DNA of 64,000 bases from Flavobacteria bacterium BBFL7 (lineage in GTDB: Bacteria; Bacteroidota; Bacteroidia; Flavobacteriales; Flavobacteriaceae): contig CH672375.1 of assembly GCA_000153385.1 (NCBI GenBank), positions 478,352 through 542,351 of the forward strand, written 5' to 3'. Below, piece after piece: positions 31,917-40,046 of this stretch. Position 1 is the first letter of the stretch. The number at the start of each line of letters is the position of its first letter. Below the pieces are notes generated by a model. It was not told where the DNA came from. It ran no database searches and worked only from the letters and a program-made list of their open reading frames with translations. The position numbers were made by a program, and so were the translations under genes.

Positions 31917-32486
31917 CTAATTAAATGTATAACCTATAGATATCTGACCCACGTTATTACTGATTCTTATATCATCAAATTCATCACCTGCAATATTTGC
32001 CAATCCTAGGTTATATCTTAATGAAAGCATTAAACCGTCACTAAATTCATAACTAGCACCAAGTCCTACACCATAATCAAATGATTTGAAAAAATCTTCT
32101 AAATCTTCACTATCACCATCATAAGTTAATTTCTTACTCACAGCAAAACCGAATTGAGGACCTATCTCAGCGCTTAAACCATCGGCAACTAATAATTTAG
32201 CCATAATAGGAACATTTATATAATTAAGTCTAAATTTCAACTCACTATCCTCTTCACTTTGTGCTCCTTGTGAGGAATACAATAGTTCAGGTTGAATCAT
32301 GAAAGTATCAGAAATCTCAAACTGAGCAAATCCACCAATATGAAATGCTGTTAATGTCTCAACATCATTATCATCACCACCTAAGTCGGCAAAATTCACG
32401 CCTCCTTTAATTCCAAAATTATCTTGAGCTTGTTACGCTCCCATTCCAAAAACTGCTATTGCAGCACCTAATAGTATTTTCTTCAT
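31917..32486 (-). pseudogene. PorT-like outer-membrane beta-barrel protein with a stop in the signal peptide
   Basis: The frame begins at an ATG at 32486 as MKKILLGAAIAVFGMGA, meets TAA (32435-32433) as codon 18, and continues at once as QAQDNFGIKGGVNFADL. It then runs to the end of a complete barrel (final residues GQISIGYTF). The paralogue at 34487 aligns across this point without a stop (ALGVSSAQEIDFGVKGGVNFAKL), which shows what was lost; CAA to TAA would be a one-base change. A GTG start at 32399 would give 160 residues, but without a signal peptide such a barrel could not reach the outer membrane. The disruption could be real or a sequencing error. Confidence 0.85.
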
Positions 32487-32640
32487 TATTTATAGTTTAT
32501 GAGGCTATAATCTTACAACTATTTAAGTGATTAACAAATTATTCTGAATAAAACTTTTGGCAAGTATTGGATTACTTTGAATTAAGAATACGAATTAATT
32601 TTCTAAGCAAATTGCCTTGTCTATCCTTCCTTTAATAGAA

Positions 32641-33531
32641 TTAATTTTTATCTACTTGAGGCTTTTCTTTATAAAAGACAAGTTTAACCTCTTCACCTAT
32701 CACAAGACTTGATAATAAATCGATGGTCTCTCCTTTTCCATCAGATAATTTAATTTTTGCAGTATTAGGAGCTTCTTGCCCTTCATTTAATGCTGTGACA
32801 GTGATTGTGTTGACTTCTTGTGTAAGTTGTAGTTCTATTTCTTTTTGCTTTTTCACAGTGCTATATGATGATAAAACATCTTTCCCGTTTAAAGTCACTT
32901 TTATAATATCACCATCTACAGTTCCAGGATCCCAAATCATCAATTTTAAATAATCCTGATTCCATATAATATTTACCTTTTCGCCACCACTCAACCTGTT
33001 ATCTTCAAAACGACTCATGAACTTATTCATGTCTATTTTTTGCTTGGTACTATCTGCAATTTTATTAGACTTTGCGACCAATCTCTCAAATCGCTCTGTT
33101 CGCTTTTCAATTTTATCAGCAGCGTTAAGACTTAGTTCACCATTAATGCAACCTGTTAAGTCGTCATAATAGCTTTTAAAAGTTCCTTCTACCGCAGCCT
33201 TACCGTTAAGTTTTCTAGTTTTACCAGTAAAGTACACGTAACAAAAATCAAGTTCCGTAATATCAGACTTGGTATAAATAGTAGAAACTTCTCTGAATTC
33301 TATAGTATTCTTGCGATCATTAAATCGCCCAACAATAGAAGATTTAGTCTCGTGATCTCCATTCATATCTGTATAAGAATATCCTTTAATAAGACCTTCT
33401 TTCTCTTTAAAACTAACCTTATAAGAGATGAAGGTACTATCGGGTAATTTCAAAAAACCTAGATATTCATGCTCCTGCGCGTTTGAAAATATAGAAAAGA
33501 AGATTACTATAAATAAAAGGTGCTTATTCAT
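32641..33531 (-). CDS. Hypothetical secreted protein
   Basis: A 296-residue protein of unknown function with a clear type I signal peptide (MNKHLLFIVIFFSIFSNAQ). The N-terminal half is beta-rich (YLGFLKLPDSTFISYKVSFKE; GYSYTDMNGDHETKSSIVG) and describes a lipocalin- or barrel-like pattern. The C-terminal half has DPGTVDGDIIKVTLNGKDV and NTITVTALNEGQEAPNTAKI, blocks that I recall from secreted Bacteroidota proteins without assigned role. It lies between the barrel pseudogene and the divergent TM2 gene and has no operon partner. Confidence 0.65.
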   Translation of the reverse strand: MNKHLLFIVIFFSIFSNAQEHEYLGFLKLPDSTFISYKVSFKEKEGLIKGYSYTDMNGDHETKSSIVGRFNDRKNTIEFREVSTIYTKSDITELDFCYVYFTGKTRKLNGKAAVEGTFKSYYDDLTGCINGELSLNAADKIEKRTERFERLVAKSNKIADSTKQKIDMNKFMSRFEDNRLSGGEKVNIIWNQDYLKLMIWDPGTVDGDIIKVTLNGKDVLSSYSTVKKQKEIELQLTQEVNTITVTALNEGQEAPNTAKIKLSDGKGETIDLLSSLVIGEEVKLVFYKEKPQVDKN

Positions 33532-33540
33532 TATAAATTA

Positions 33541-33548
33541 TATATTTG
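33541..33548 (+). promoter_or_regulatory. -7 promoter box for the TM2 gene
   Basis: TATATTTG, exact TAnnTTTG match, 28 bp before the ATG at 33577. Confidence 0.5.
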
Positions 33549-33576
33549 GTAAATATAACTAACTAAATTTTCTAAT

Positions 33577-33921
33577 ATGAAAACTAAATTGACTCTAGCT
33601 CTTATGAGCATTTTCATGCTGGTAAGCACATTAAGTTTTGCTTCTTTTCCAGTAGAACGCAACGTTGTTACTACCGTTAACAGTGCTACTACTGTTGAGG
33701 AATCTACTACAACTGTTACACTATCTTCTCCAGCTGCTGCGGCACTAGATGAAGAAATGTGGATTGCAGCTGCTTTATGGTTCTTCTTAGGAGGATTTGC
33801 TGCTCACAGATGGTACCTAGGTAGCCCATGGTACTGGAACGTATTGTTCATTATCACTTTAGGTGGTATAGGAATATGGTGGCTTGTTGATGGTATTCAA
33901 ATACTATCTGACAACTGGTAA
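33577..33921 (+). CDS. TM2 domain-containing membrane protein
   Basis: A 114-residue protein. It has a signal peptide-like N-terminus (MKTKLTLALMSIFMLVSTLSFAS), a Thr/Val/Ser-rich stretch to about residue 60, then a TM2 domain. The latter is two membrane helices joined by a short polar turn: WIAAALWFFLGGFAAHRWYLG and NVLFIITLGGIGIWWLVDGI, with the family's G-HR-YLG and GGIG-WWL-D signature. The role of TM2 proteins in bacteria is not settled. It is a single-gene unit with its own promoter box and terminator. Confidence 0.87.
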   Translation: MKTKLTLALMSIFMLVSTLSFASFPVERNVVTTVNSATTVEESTTTVTLSSPAAAALDEEMWIAAALWFFLGGFAAHRWYLGSPWYWNVLFIITLGGIGIWWLVDGIQILSDNW

Positions 33922-33942
33922 AAATCAGTTTTCATCAATATT

Positions 33943-33974
33943 AAAAAGGCCACTATTTCTAGTGGCCTTTTTTT
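33943..33974. terminator. Bidirectional terminator between TM2 gene and aroQ
   Basis: AAAAAGGCCACTA and TAGTGGCCTTTTTTT arms around a short loop. On the minus side it overlaps the aroQ stop codon. Confidence 0.9.
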
Positions 33975-34392
33975 ATAACTTGAAACTTTTAATAGCTAGT
34001 TCATAGCCTTTAAGACCAAAACCACTAATGATACCAGCGGCATGTTTTGAAATATAAGACAGATGTCTAAATTCTTCTCGATCCATCACATTTGAAATAT
34101 GAACCTCTATTACAGGAACACTTATCCCAGCTACAGCATCACCTATGGCTACAGAAGTATGTGTATAACCACCAGCGTTAAAAATCACACCATCAACTTC
34201 ATTTTCTTGAGCTGTATGCAGTTCATTAATTAATTCTCCTTCCACGTTAGATTGATAATAGGATAGTTCCACATTCTTGAATGAAAATTGTAATTCTCTA
34301 AAGTAATCTTCAAAACTTTTAGAACCATAAGTTTCTGGTTCTCGCTTCCCTAATAAATTCAAATTAGGACCATTAATGATATGTATTTTCAT
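33973..34392 (-). CDS. aroQ: 3-dehydroquinate dehydratase, type II
   Basis: A 139-residue type II dehydroquinase of the shikimate pathway, which converts 3-dehydroquinate to 3-dehydroshikimate. Motifs: INGPNLNLLGKREPETYGS (catalytic Tyr), QSNVEGELINELH, FNAGGYTHTSVAIGDAV and VIEVHISNVMDREEFRH (catalytic His), then SYISKHAAGIISGFGLKGY. All active-site residues are present and the length is typical. It is transcribed alone; the upstream spacer holds a palindrome copy and the terminator of the barrel gene at 34487. Confidence 0.96.
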   Translation of the reverse strand: MKIHIINGPNLNLLGKREPETYGSKSFEDYFRELQFSFKNVELSYYQSNVEGELINELHTAQENEVDGVIFNAGGYTHTSVAIGDAVAGISVPVIEVHISNVMDREEFRHLSYISKHAAGIISGFGLKGYELAIKSFKL

Positions 34393-34414
34393 GGTTTAAA
34401 GATATTGGTTATTA

Positions 34415-34430
34415 CGCTTTCGCGAAAGCA
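34415..34430. repeat. 16-bp palindrome, 15/16 copy (aroQ upstream)
   Basis: CGCTTTCGCGAAAGCA, 23 bp before the aroQ start, between that start and the barrel gene terminator. Confidence 0.85.
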
Positions 34431-34436
34431 TGAAAC

Positions 34437-34464
34437 AAAAAAAGCAGCCCGATGGCTGCTTTTT
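34437..34464 (-). terminator. Terminator of the barrel gene at 34487
   Basis: Stem AAAGCAGCC / GGCTGCTTT with a 4-nt loop; seven A on the plus strand give a U-run on the minus-strand transcript. Confidence 0.88.
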
Positions 34465-34486
34465 AAGATATACTTTTAAAATATCT

Positions 34487-35095
34487 CTAGAATTTATATC
34501 CTAAAGAAACCTGTAAGTTTGAATTAGTAATATCATCGCCAAAGGTATCATTATCCTTATAGACATTACTTAGTCCAATCATGTAACGTGCGCTGATGTT
34601 AAATCCTTCTAGAGAAGTACCTTCTTTGAACTTATAAGCAACTCCACCACCAGCACTTAAGTCTATAGTTTCTGCATTAAGCTCATCATCTACATTTTCT
34701 CCATTAACCTCATACTTATCACTTACTAAGAAACCGATTTGCGGTCCAGCATCAATAGAAAATCCAGAATCTGCTATATAGAATTTAGCTAATACCGGTA
34801 CATTGATGTAATCTAATTTTAATACTTGTTCAACATTCTGTCCTAGAATTTCATCTTCTGTTTGTAATCCTTGAGTAGAGTACACTACTTCACCTTGTAA
34901 TCCAAAAGTGTCATTGAACATGTATTCTCCAGTAAGACCTACGTGAAAACCAGTTCTTCCATCTGCGTCTTCAACATTATCGCCTGTTAGTTTTGCAAAG
35001 TTAACACCACCTTTTACCCCAAAATCAATTTCTTGAGCCGATGATACTCCTAAAGCAAATACTCCTAAAATTAAACTTAATGCAATTTTTTTCAT
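34487..35095 (-). CDS. PorT-like outer-membrane beta-barrel protein
   Basis: A 202-residue outer-membrane barrel of the PorT/OMP_b-brl_2 type: signal peptide MKKIALSLILGVFALGVSSAQ, then FGVKGGVNFAKLTGDN, YINVPVLAKFYIADSGFSIDAGPQIGFLVSDK in parts, and a final aromatic strand LQVSLGYKF. Blocks such as GFHVGLTGEYMF and VVYSTQGLQT are shared with the pseudogene at 31917, its close paralogue. The function is unknown (small porin or adhesin-like). A -7 box TATATTTG at 35124 precedes it and a strong terminator follows. Confidence 0.88.
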   Translation of the reverse strand: MKKIALSLILGVFALGVSSAQEIDFGVKGGVNFAKLTGDNVEDADGRTGFHVGLTGEYMFNDTFGLQGEVVYSTQGLQTEDEILGQNVEQVLKLDYINVPVLAKFYIADSGFSIDAGPQIGFLVSDKYEVNGENVDDELNAETIDLSAGGGVAYKFKEGTSLEGFNISARYMIGLSNVYKDNDTFGDDITNSNLQVSLGYKF

Positions 35096-35123
35096 AATAA
35101 ATTAGTTTTTTATTAGTTTGAAG

Positions 35124-35131
35124 CAAATATA
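35124..35131 (-). promoter_or_regulatory. -7 promoter box for the barrel gene at 34487
   Basis: TATATTTG on the minus strand, 28 bp before the ATG at 35095. Confidence 0.5.
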
Positions 35132-35301
35132 GTTGCAGTTAAACCCAGTGCTTGCTAAAAAAAACATAAGGACTCTTAAAGAATGTTAATTGAAAAATGT
35201 CAATATTTAACTGTCAGCCTTTTAACCCAATGCTTTAATTTTTAATTAACACGACCTTATTCTACTACTTTATAAATAGTAATACTTCTACCTTTACAAT
35301 T

Positions 35302-36198
35302 ATGAGATGGGAACATATTATTAAGGACTTTTTGACTTACTCTAGACTAGAACGCAGTCTAGCAGACAATACCCTAAAGGCATATAGTCGAGACTTACAT
35401 AAGCTTAACAACTGGTTACTAGCCAACGATATTTCAATATCACCTACTGAAATTAATTCTAATATTCTCAGAGATTATATTTATGAGCTCGCAAAAAATG
35501 TTTCCTCACGATCGCAGGCTCGTGCATTAAGTAGTTTGAAAGTTTTTTTTAATTACTTAATTCTTGAAGATTATAGAAAAGACAACCCTTTAGAATTAAT
35601 TGAATCTCCTAAAATAGGCCGTAAACTTCCAGACACTTTAAGTACACAAGAGATAGATGCATTAATTAATTCAATAGACCGTTCTACACCACATGGTGAA
35701 CGCAATCGCGCTATACTTGAAACACTCTATGGTTGCGGTTTGCGTGTTAGTGAACTTACTACTTTAAAAATTAGTGACTTATTTTTTCAAGAAGGCTTTA
35801 TTAAAGTTACTGGTAAAGGTGACAAACAACGCTTTATACCTATAGGTGATTTTACCATTAAGGTTATTAATTTATATATTAATGAAATACGTCCCCATTT
35901 ACCTATAAAACCACAACATACAGACACAGTTTTTCTTAATAGACGTGGTGCAGGACTTACTAGAGCAATGATATTTCATATCATTAAAGAACTTAAAGTT
36001 AAGGCCGGTATTACAAAAAAAATCAGTCCTCACACTTTCAGACACTCGTTTGCCACACATCTTTTAGAAAATGGTGCTGACCTTAGATCTATTCAAATGA
36101 TGTTAGGACATGAAAGTATTACTACAACAGAAATTTATATGCACGTTGATCGAGCGCACCTCACTAAAGTTATGGAAAAACACCATCCTAGAGCTTAG
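35302..36198 (+). CDS. xerD: Tyrosine recombinase XerD
   Basis: A 298-residue tyrosine recombinase of the XerC/XerD type that resolves chromosome dimers at dif. N-terminal SAM-like core-binding domain (LERSLADNTLKAYSRDLHKL); catalytic Arg in ETLYGCGLRVSELTTL; Lys in VTGKGDKQRFIPIG; His-x2-Arg in SPHTFRHSFATHLLENGADL; His in MMLGHESITTTEIYMHV with the nucleophile Tyr. Length and gene position (single, no phage genes) fit the housekeeping enzyme and not an integrase. No dif site was found in the window. Confidence 0.93.
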   Translation: MRWEHIIKDFLTYSRLERSLADNTLKAYSRDLHKLNNWLLANDISISPTEINSNILRDYIYELAKNVSSRSQARALSSLKVFFNYLILEDYRKDNPLELIESPKIGRKLPDTLSTQEIDALINSIDRSTPHGERNRAILETLYGCGLRVSELTTLKISDLFFQEGFIKVTGKGDKQRFIPIGDFTIKVINLYINEIRPHLPIKPQHTDTVFLNRRGAGLTRAMIFHIIKELKVKAGITKKISPHTFRHSFATHLLENGADLRSIQMMLGHESITTTEIYMHVDRAHLTKVMEKHHPRA

Positions 36199-36245
36199 TG
36201 TTTTTCTATTAAAGTTATGTCAAAGTAGCTGATTTACTTTTATCT

Positions 36246-36261
36246 CGCTTTCGCGAAAGCT
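36246..36261. repeat. 16-bp palindrome, 15/16 copy (xerD / AKR spacer)
   Basis: CGCTTTCGCGAAAGCT, immediately upstream of and overlapping by 1 bp the -7 box of the aldo/keto reductase gene. Confidence 0.85.
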
Positions 36262-36268
36262 AACTTTA
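36261..36268 (+). promoter_or_regulatory. -7 promoter box for the aldo/keto reductase gene
   Basis: TAACTTTA (TAnnTTTR), 17 bp before the ATG at 36286. The palindrome lies directly upstream, in what would be the -33/-7 spacer. Confidence 0.42.
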
Positions 36269-36285
36269 TAAAAAAACTAAAGCAC

Positions 36286-37233
36286 ATGAAATCTTTAAAA
36301 TTTAAAAATGGTGATGAATTATTCCCTATAGGATTAGGAACATGGAAATCAAAACCAGGCGAAGTTAAAAATGCTGTTATCAGCGCATTAGAGTCCGGCT
36401 ATACACATATTGATTGTGCTGCTATATATGGGAATGAGAAAGAAATTGGAGAAGCTTTTAACGAGGTTTTTTCAAAAGGAGACATTAAAAGAGAAGATGT
36501 ATGGATTACATCCAAATTATGGAACAACGCCCATTTACCAAAGGATGTAGAACCAGCAATGAAACAAACACTTCAAGATTTACAACTTGATTATCTAGAC
36601 CTATACCTTATCCACTGGCCTGTCGCGTTTAAACCTGATGTACAATCTCCAGAAGGTCCTGAAGATTTTTTAACACCGCAAGAAGCACCTGTGTCAGAGA
36701 CATGGAATGCGATGACACAGTTGAAAGAAAAAGGTCTTGCAAAACATATAGGAGTCTCTAATTTTAGCAAACAAAAATTAGACGAACTCATTTCAAATAC
36801 AGACGAGATTCCAGAAATGAACCAAGTAGAGCTACATCCATTATTACAACAAAATGAATTATTTGAATATTGTAGTAATAAAGGAATTCATTTAACGGGA
36901 TACTCGCCACTAGGTAGTGGAGACAGATCTGAAGGTATGAAGCAAGAGAATGAACCTAATATGTTTGAAAAAACTGCAGTTCAAAAAATTGCTAGCAAAC
37001 ATAACGTATCACCTGCACAGGTTTTAATCAACTGGTCTGCGCAACGTGGAACTGCTGTTATACCTAAATCAACTAATCCAGGCAGAATAAAAGAGAATCT
37101 TGAGGCTGCCCGTATACAATTAGACAAAGAAGACCTTAAAGATTTAGCTCAATTAGATGAGCATTATAGGTATGTGACCGGTAAATTCTTTGAGGTTGAA
37201 GAGAAAGGTTATAAAAACATCTATGATGAATAA
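36286..37233 (+). CDS. Aldo/keto reductase
   Basis: A 315-residue TIM-barrel NADPH-dependent reductase. The catalytic tetrad is visible: Asp and Tyr in HIDCAAIYGNEKEIG, Lys in WITSKLWNNAHLP and His in LYLIHWPVAFKP. Further family blocks are HIGVSNFSKQKLDEL, NQVELHPLLQQ and the cofactor loop TAVIPKSTNPGRIKENL. It resembles the AKR group that reduces simple sugars and aldehydes; the real substrate is unknown. It forms a single-gene unit with a promoter box upstream and a terminator 37 bp after the stop. Confidence 0.92.
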   Translation: MKSLKFKNGDELFPIGLGTWKSKPGEVKNAVISALESGYTHIDCAAIYGNEKEIGEAFNEVFSKGDIKREDVWITSKLWNNAHLPKDVEPAMKQTLQDLQLDYLDLYLIHWPVAFKPDVQSPEGPEDFLTPQEAPVSETWNAMTQLKEKGLAKHIGVSNFSKQKLDELISNTDEIPEMNQVELHPLLQQNELFEYCSNKGIHLTGYSPLGSGDRSEGMKQENEPNMFEKTAVQKIASKHNVSPAQVLINWSAQRGTAVIPKSTNPGRIKENLEAARIQLDKEDLKDLAQLDEHYRYVTGKFFEVEEKGYKNIYDE

Positions 37234-37270
37234 ACAAATGTTTAATGCAATGTTATTAAACATGTTATGT

Positions 37271-37300
37271 AAAAAATACCCTATAAAGGGTATTTTTTTT
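37271..37300 (+). terminator. Terminator of the aldo/keto reductase gene
   Basis: AAAAAATACCC and GGGTATTTTTTTT arms around a short A/T loop, ending in eight T. Confidence 0.9.
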
Positions 37301-37442
37301 GTGTGAGATTTTCTTAACTTTATACCATAGTAATTAAGCAATCCTTTTTAAGTACGCATTAATTAAAAAGCTGTGAGGGATTTAATAAAATCAATCACTA
37401 ATTATTATGACTCTGAAAATCTTTAATGGTTTTCAAAAAAGA

Positions 37443-37475
37443 AAACTCTAGACGTGTAGGGGCGACTAGAGTTTT
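37443..37475 (+). terminator. Terminator-like hairpin
   Basis: AAAACTCTAG and CTAGAGTTTT arms around a 13-nt loop, followed by ACTTTAT. It faces plus-strand transcription although no gene is in front of it. Confidence 0.5.
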
Positions 37476-37482
37476 ACTTTAT

Positions 37483-37516
37483 AAAAAAGAGAGCTGCACA
37501 ACGCAGCCCTCTTTTA
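37483..37516 (-). terminator. Terminator of rny
   Basis: On the minus strand AGAGGGCTGC, a short loop, GCAGCTCTCT and then a run of six U. It is 26 bp after the rny stop. Confidence 0.88.
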
Positions 37517-37541
37517 GTTTATTAAGTATATAGTTACTTTT

Positions 37542-39125
37542 CTACTTTGCAATATTCACTGCTCTAGTCTCTCTTATTACAGTTACTTTAACCTGACCAG
37601 GATAAGTCATGTCTGTTTGAATTTTTTGAGAAATCTCAAAAGATAATTGTGCAGCTTTATCGTCACTTACTTTTTCACTTTCTACAATAACACGCAATTC
37701 GCGACCAGCTTGAATAGCATATGCCTTTTCAACACCGCTAAAACCAAATGCAATATCCTCAAGATCTTTTAATCGTTGTATATATGAATCTAGCACCTGG
37801 CGTCTAGCTCCTGGACGCGCTCCACTAATTGCATCACAAACTTGTACAATTGGAGATAATAATGAAGTCATTTCAATTTCATCGTGGTGAGCACCTATGG
37901 CATTACAAACTTCAGGTTTTTCACCATGTTTTTCAGCTAGGTTCATACCTAGGATTGCGTGAGGAGTTTCATCTTCAGTTTCAGGAACTTTACCTATATC
38001 GTGTAAGAGTCCTGCACGCTTAGCTAACTTAGGATTCAATCCTAGTTCAGCTGCCATTGTACCACACAACTTAGCAACTTCTCTACTATGTTGCAATAAA
38101 TTTTGCCCATAAGAAGAACGATATTTCATTCTACCTACCATTTTAATCAACTCTGGATGTAAGCCATGTATACCTAGATCAATCACTGTTCGCTTTCCAA
38201 CCTCAGCAATTTCTTGATCAATCTGCTTTCTTGTTTTTGCAACAACCTCTTCAATTCTAGCTGGGTGAATACGTCCATCAGTTACTAATTTGTGTAATGA
38301 TAAACGAGCTACCTCTCTACGTACTGAGTCAAAACAAGAAAGAATAATTGCGTCTGGTGTATCATCAACTATAATCTCAACACCAGTAGCAGCTTCAATA
38401 GCTCTAATATTGCGACCTTCACGTCCTATTATACGACCTTTTACGTCGTCTGACTCAAGATTAAATACAGACACACAATTTTCTACAGCTTCTTCAGTAC
38501 CTATACGTTGTATTGTATTAATAATAACCTTACGTGCTTCTTGAGTCGCTGTTAACTTTGCTTCCTCTATTGTATTTTGAACAATACTCATGGCTTCAGT
38601 CTTTGCCTTATCTTTTAAAGATTCTACCAGTTGCTTTTTAGCATCTTCACCAGACATACCACTTATAACCTCAAGCTGTTTTATTTGAGATTCGTGCATT
38701 TTCTCAACTTCGGCTTGTTTTTTAAGAATAGAGTCTCTTTTTGAATCCAAGCTTTCGATTTTATTAGATAGCTTTTGTTCTAGTTGTTTTGTTTTAGCTA
38801 ACTCACTTGAGACTTTTGATTCTTTATCTCTAGTACGTTTTTCGGCATCACTCATCTTCTTTTCGCGATTCATGATTTCCTTTTCATGTTGCGATTTAAG
38901 TTCGATAAACTTTTCTTTTGCTTTAAAAGTTTTTTCGTTTTTAATTTTTTCTCCTTCTACTTGAGCTTCTTTTAATAGAGACTTTGCCTCTTTTTGAGCG
39001 TCGGATATAAGTTGTGAGGCTTTGCCTTTTTCAACTATCGATTTAGCTATAAAATAGCCAATCGCTAGGCCTACTACTAATGCTACAATAGCATATATGA
39101 TTGGTGTCATTAATGATGTTTCCAT
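37542..39125 (-). CDS. rny: Ribonuclease Y
   Basis: A 527-residue membrane-anchored endoribonuclease that starts mRNA decay. Order: one N-terminal membrane helix ([19 protein letters not shown]), a long Lys/Glu coiled coil (about 35-190), and a KH domain ([21 protein letters not shown]). Then comes an HD hydrolase domain with the metal pair in [13 protein letters not shown] and a downstream His/Asp ([18 protein letters not shown]), and a conserved C-terminal part ([16 protein letters not shown]). The length is typical. A 6S RNA candidate lies between it and zapA on the same strand. Confidence 0.96.
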   Translation of the reverse strand: METSLMTPIIYAIVALVVGLAIGYFIAKSIVEKGKASQLISDAQKEAKSLLKEAQVEGEKIKNEKTFKAKEKFIELKSQHEKEIMNREKKMSDAEKRTRDKESKVSSELAKTKQLEQKLSNKIESLDSKRDSILKKQAEVEKMHESQIKQLEVISGMSGEDAKKQLVESLKDKAKTEAMSIVQNTIEEAKLTATQEARKVIINTIQRIGTEEAVENCVSVFNLESDDVKGRIIGREGRNIRAIEAATGVEIIVDDTPDAIILSCFDSVRREVARLSLHKLVTDGRIHPARIEEVVAKTRKQIDQEIAEVGKRTVIDLGIHGLHPELIKMVGRMKYRSSYGQNLLQHSREVAKLCGTMAAELGLNPKLAKRAGLLHDIGKVPETEDETPHAILGMNLAEKHGEKPEVCNAIGAHHDEIEMTSLLSPIVQVCDAISGARPGARRQVLDSYIQRLKDLEDIAFGFSGVEKAYAIQAGRELRVIVESEKVSDDKAAQLSFEISQKIQTDMTYPGQVKVTVIRETRAVNIAK

Positions 39126-39139
39126 TGGTTAATATATAT

Positions 39140-39312
39140 AAAAAAACCTGCACAAGTTTGGGTTTTGAATGAACTCCTTAAATAAAGTTTAAGGTTAACT
39201 GATTGATCAAGGATCCGGCTCCTAGGTCCGGCTTGCTTTTACAACCACGACTCACCTTTTTTAAAGAATTATGTGTTGAGTTCACCAAAAAATGAAACAA
39301 GTGCAGGTAGTA
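39140..39312 (-). ncRNA. ssrS: 6S RNA candidate (6S-Flavo type)
   Basis: About 160 nt on the minus strand, without a reading frame, that folds into one long rod. The closing stem CCTGCAC (39307-39301) pairs with GTGCAGG (39153-39147) and continues after two mismatches. An inner stem pairs TGAACTC with GAGTTCA (39170-39176 with 39278-39284). The apical stem is CAAG-CCGG/CCGG-CTTG (39208-39235), and large internal single-stranded parts lie between. Seven U follow the closing stem as terminator. This is the shape of 6S RNA, which binds RNA polymerase; the 6S-Flavo class is described in this phylum. Its position directly after zapA matches the E. coli zapA-ssrS order. Confidence 0.78.
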
Positions 39313-39334
39313 ACTGTTTATGTTTAAAGAACGT

Positions 39335-39625
39335 CTAAGATAATTGTTGTGACAATAACTGACTCAAGACTTCTAATTGTTCTTGTGCCTGAGCTACATC
39401 TTCACTACTATCTATATTTATTTGTTCAGCTTTTGCTGCAAATTGAAGAGCACACATTGCGAGAACGTCTTGCTTATCTCTTACAGCATAACTGCTTTCA
39501 AGCTGTTTAATCATTGCCTCGATATTTTTTGCTGCTTTACGCAAACCTTCTTCACGAGAAGGATCTATGGTTAGTGGATAAACCCGATCTGCAATTGAAA
39601 TCTTTATTTTTAGTTTATCTGCCAC
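39335..39625 (-). CDS. zapA: Cell division protein ZapA
   Basis: 96 residues from the GTG at 39625 (ADKLKIKISIADRVYPLTIDPSREEG). The protein has the ZapA layout: a small beta-rich head, then a helix (EGLRKAAKNIEAMIKQLES) and a C-terminal coiled coil (VAQAQEQLEVLSQLLSQQL). ZapA crosslinks FtsZ filaments at the division site. The GTG overlaps the stop of the upstream gene as TAGTG, which fits translational coupling; an ATG 24 bp upstream would add MHRSNSFI inside that gene and is less likely. The 6S RNA candidate follows. Confidence 0.88.
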   Translation of the reverse strand: MADKLKIKISIADRVYPLTIDPSREEGLRKAAKNIEAMIKQLESSYAVRDKQDVLAMCALQFAAKAEQINIDSSEDVAQAQEQLEVLSQLLSQQLS

Positions 39626-39915
39626 TATGAAGCTATTTGATCTATGCATTGATCGAGTTCCCGAATCAAAGCGTTTATTTTGAGCTTGGTTTTTGTTTTG
39701 TAATCGTCACTACCCAGCATAGCATTTGCGGTTTTAAGGGCCACAATTCTTTCTTCACTACTTTTTAACGCTTCAATAAGTTGTTTATTATCATCTTCCA
39801 GCAATGACATTGTCGTCAAATGCTGCTCATTTTGCGTTTTCAACCGCTTATTTTCTTCAATTAAAGCTTTGATTTTAAGCTCTATATTCGTTATTTGGGA
39901 AGAAAGTGTAGGCAC
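39625..39915 (-). CDS. Coiled-coil protein upstream of zapA (ZapB-like)
   Basis: A 96-residue, almost wholly helical protein: residues 5-65 form heptads (ITNIELKIKALIEENKRLKT; MSLLEDDNKQLIEALKSSEERI), followed by a basic link (DDYKTKTK) and a last helix ALIRELDQCIDQIA. It starts with GTG at 39915. Its stop overlaps the zapA start, and this gene pair is common in Bacteroidota; a ZapB-like partner role in the division ring is therefore likely but inferred from position and shape only. Confidence 0.78.
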   Translation of the reverse strand: MPTLSSQITNIELKIKALIEENKRLKTQNEQHLTTMSLLEDDNKQLIEALKSSEERIVALKTANAMLGSDDYKTKTKLKINALIRELDQCIDQIAS

Positions 39916-40011
39916 TTGAACAAATTTTATACTGTACTTACAAAATTAGGATTACCGCGAGACTTATCAAACATTATTGGAACAAAGTTTGAAAGACCAG
40001 TAAGAAATCTC

Positions 40012-40042
40012 TTTGCAAGTTGGCGCAAGCCTATTATATTTA
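40012..40042 (+). promoter_or_regulatory. Promoter of the M23 peptidase gene (TTTG-N19-TATATTTA)
   Basis: -33 TTTG at 40012-40015 and -7 TATATTTA at 40035-40042 with a 19-bp spacer, the expected spacing. The ATG follows after 4 bp, so the transcript is probably leaderless. Confidence 0.62.
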
Positions 40043-40046
40043 GCCT

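Larger units (their letters stand above)
37301..37541. other. Non-coding spacer between the AKR terminator and the rny stop
   Basis: This A/T-rich stretch has no convincing reading frame. It contains two hairpins (37443-37475 and 37483-37516) and a weak TAACTTTA box at 37315-37322. A small plus-strand RNA ending at the first hairpin is possible but unproven. Confidence 0.5.

Noticed and set aside
35302-36198. XerD gene as the integrase of a genomic island
   Set aside because: The gene is of the housekeeping XerC/D length and motif set, and no tRNA, att-like repeat or phage gene lies nearby.
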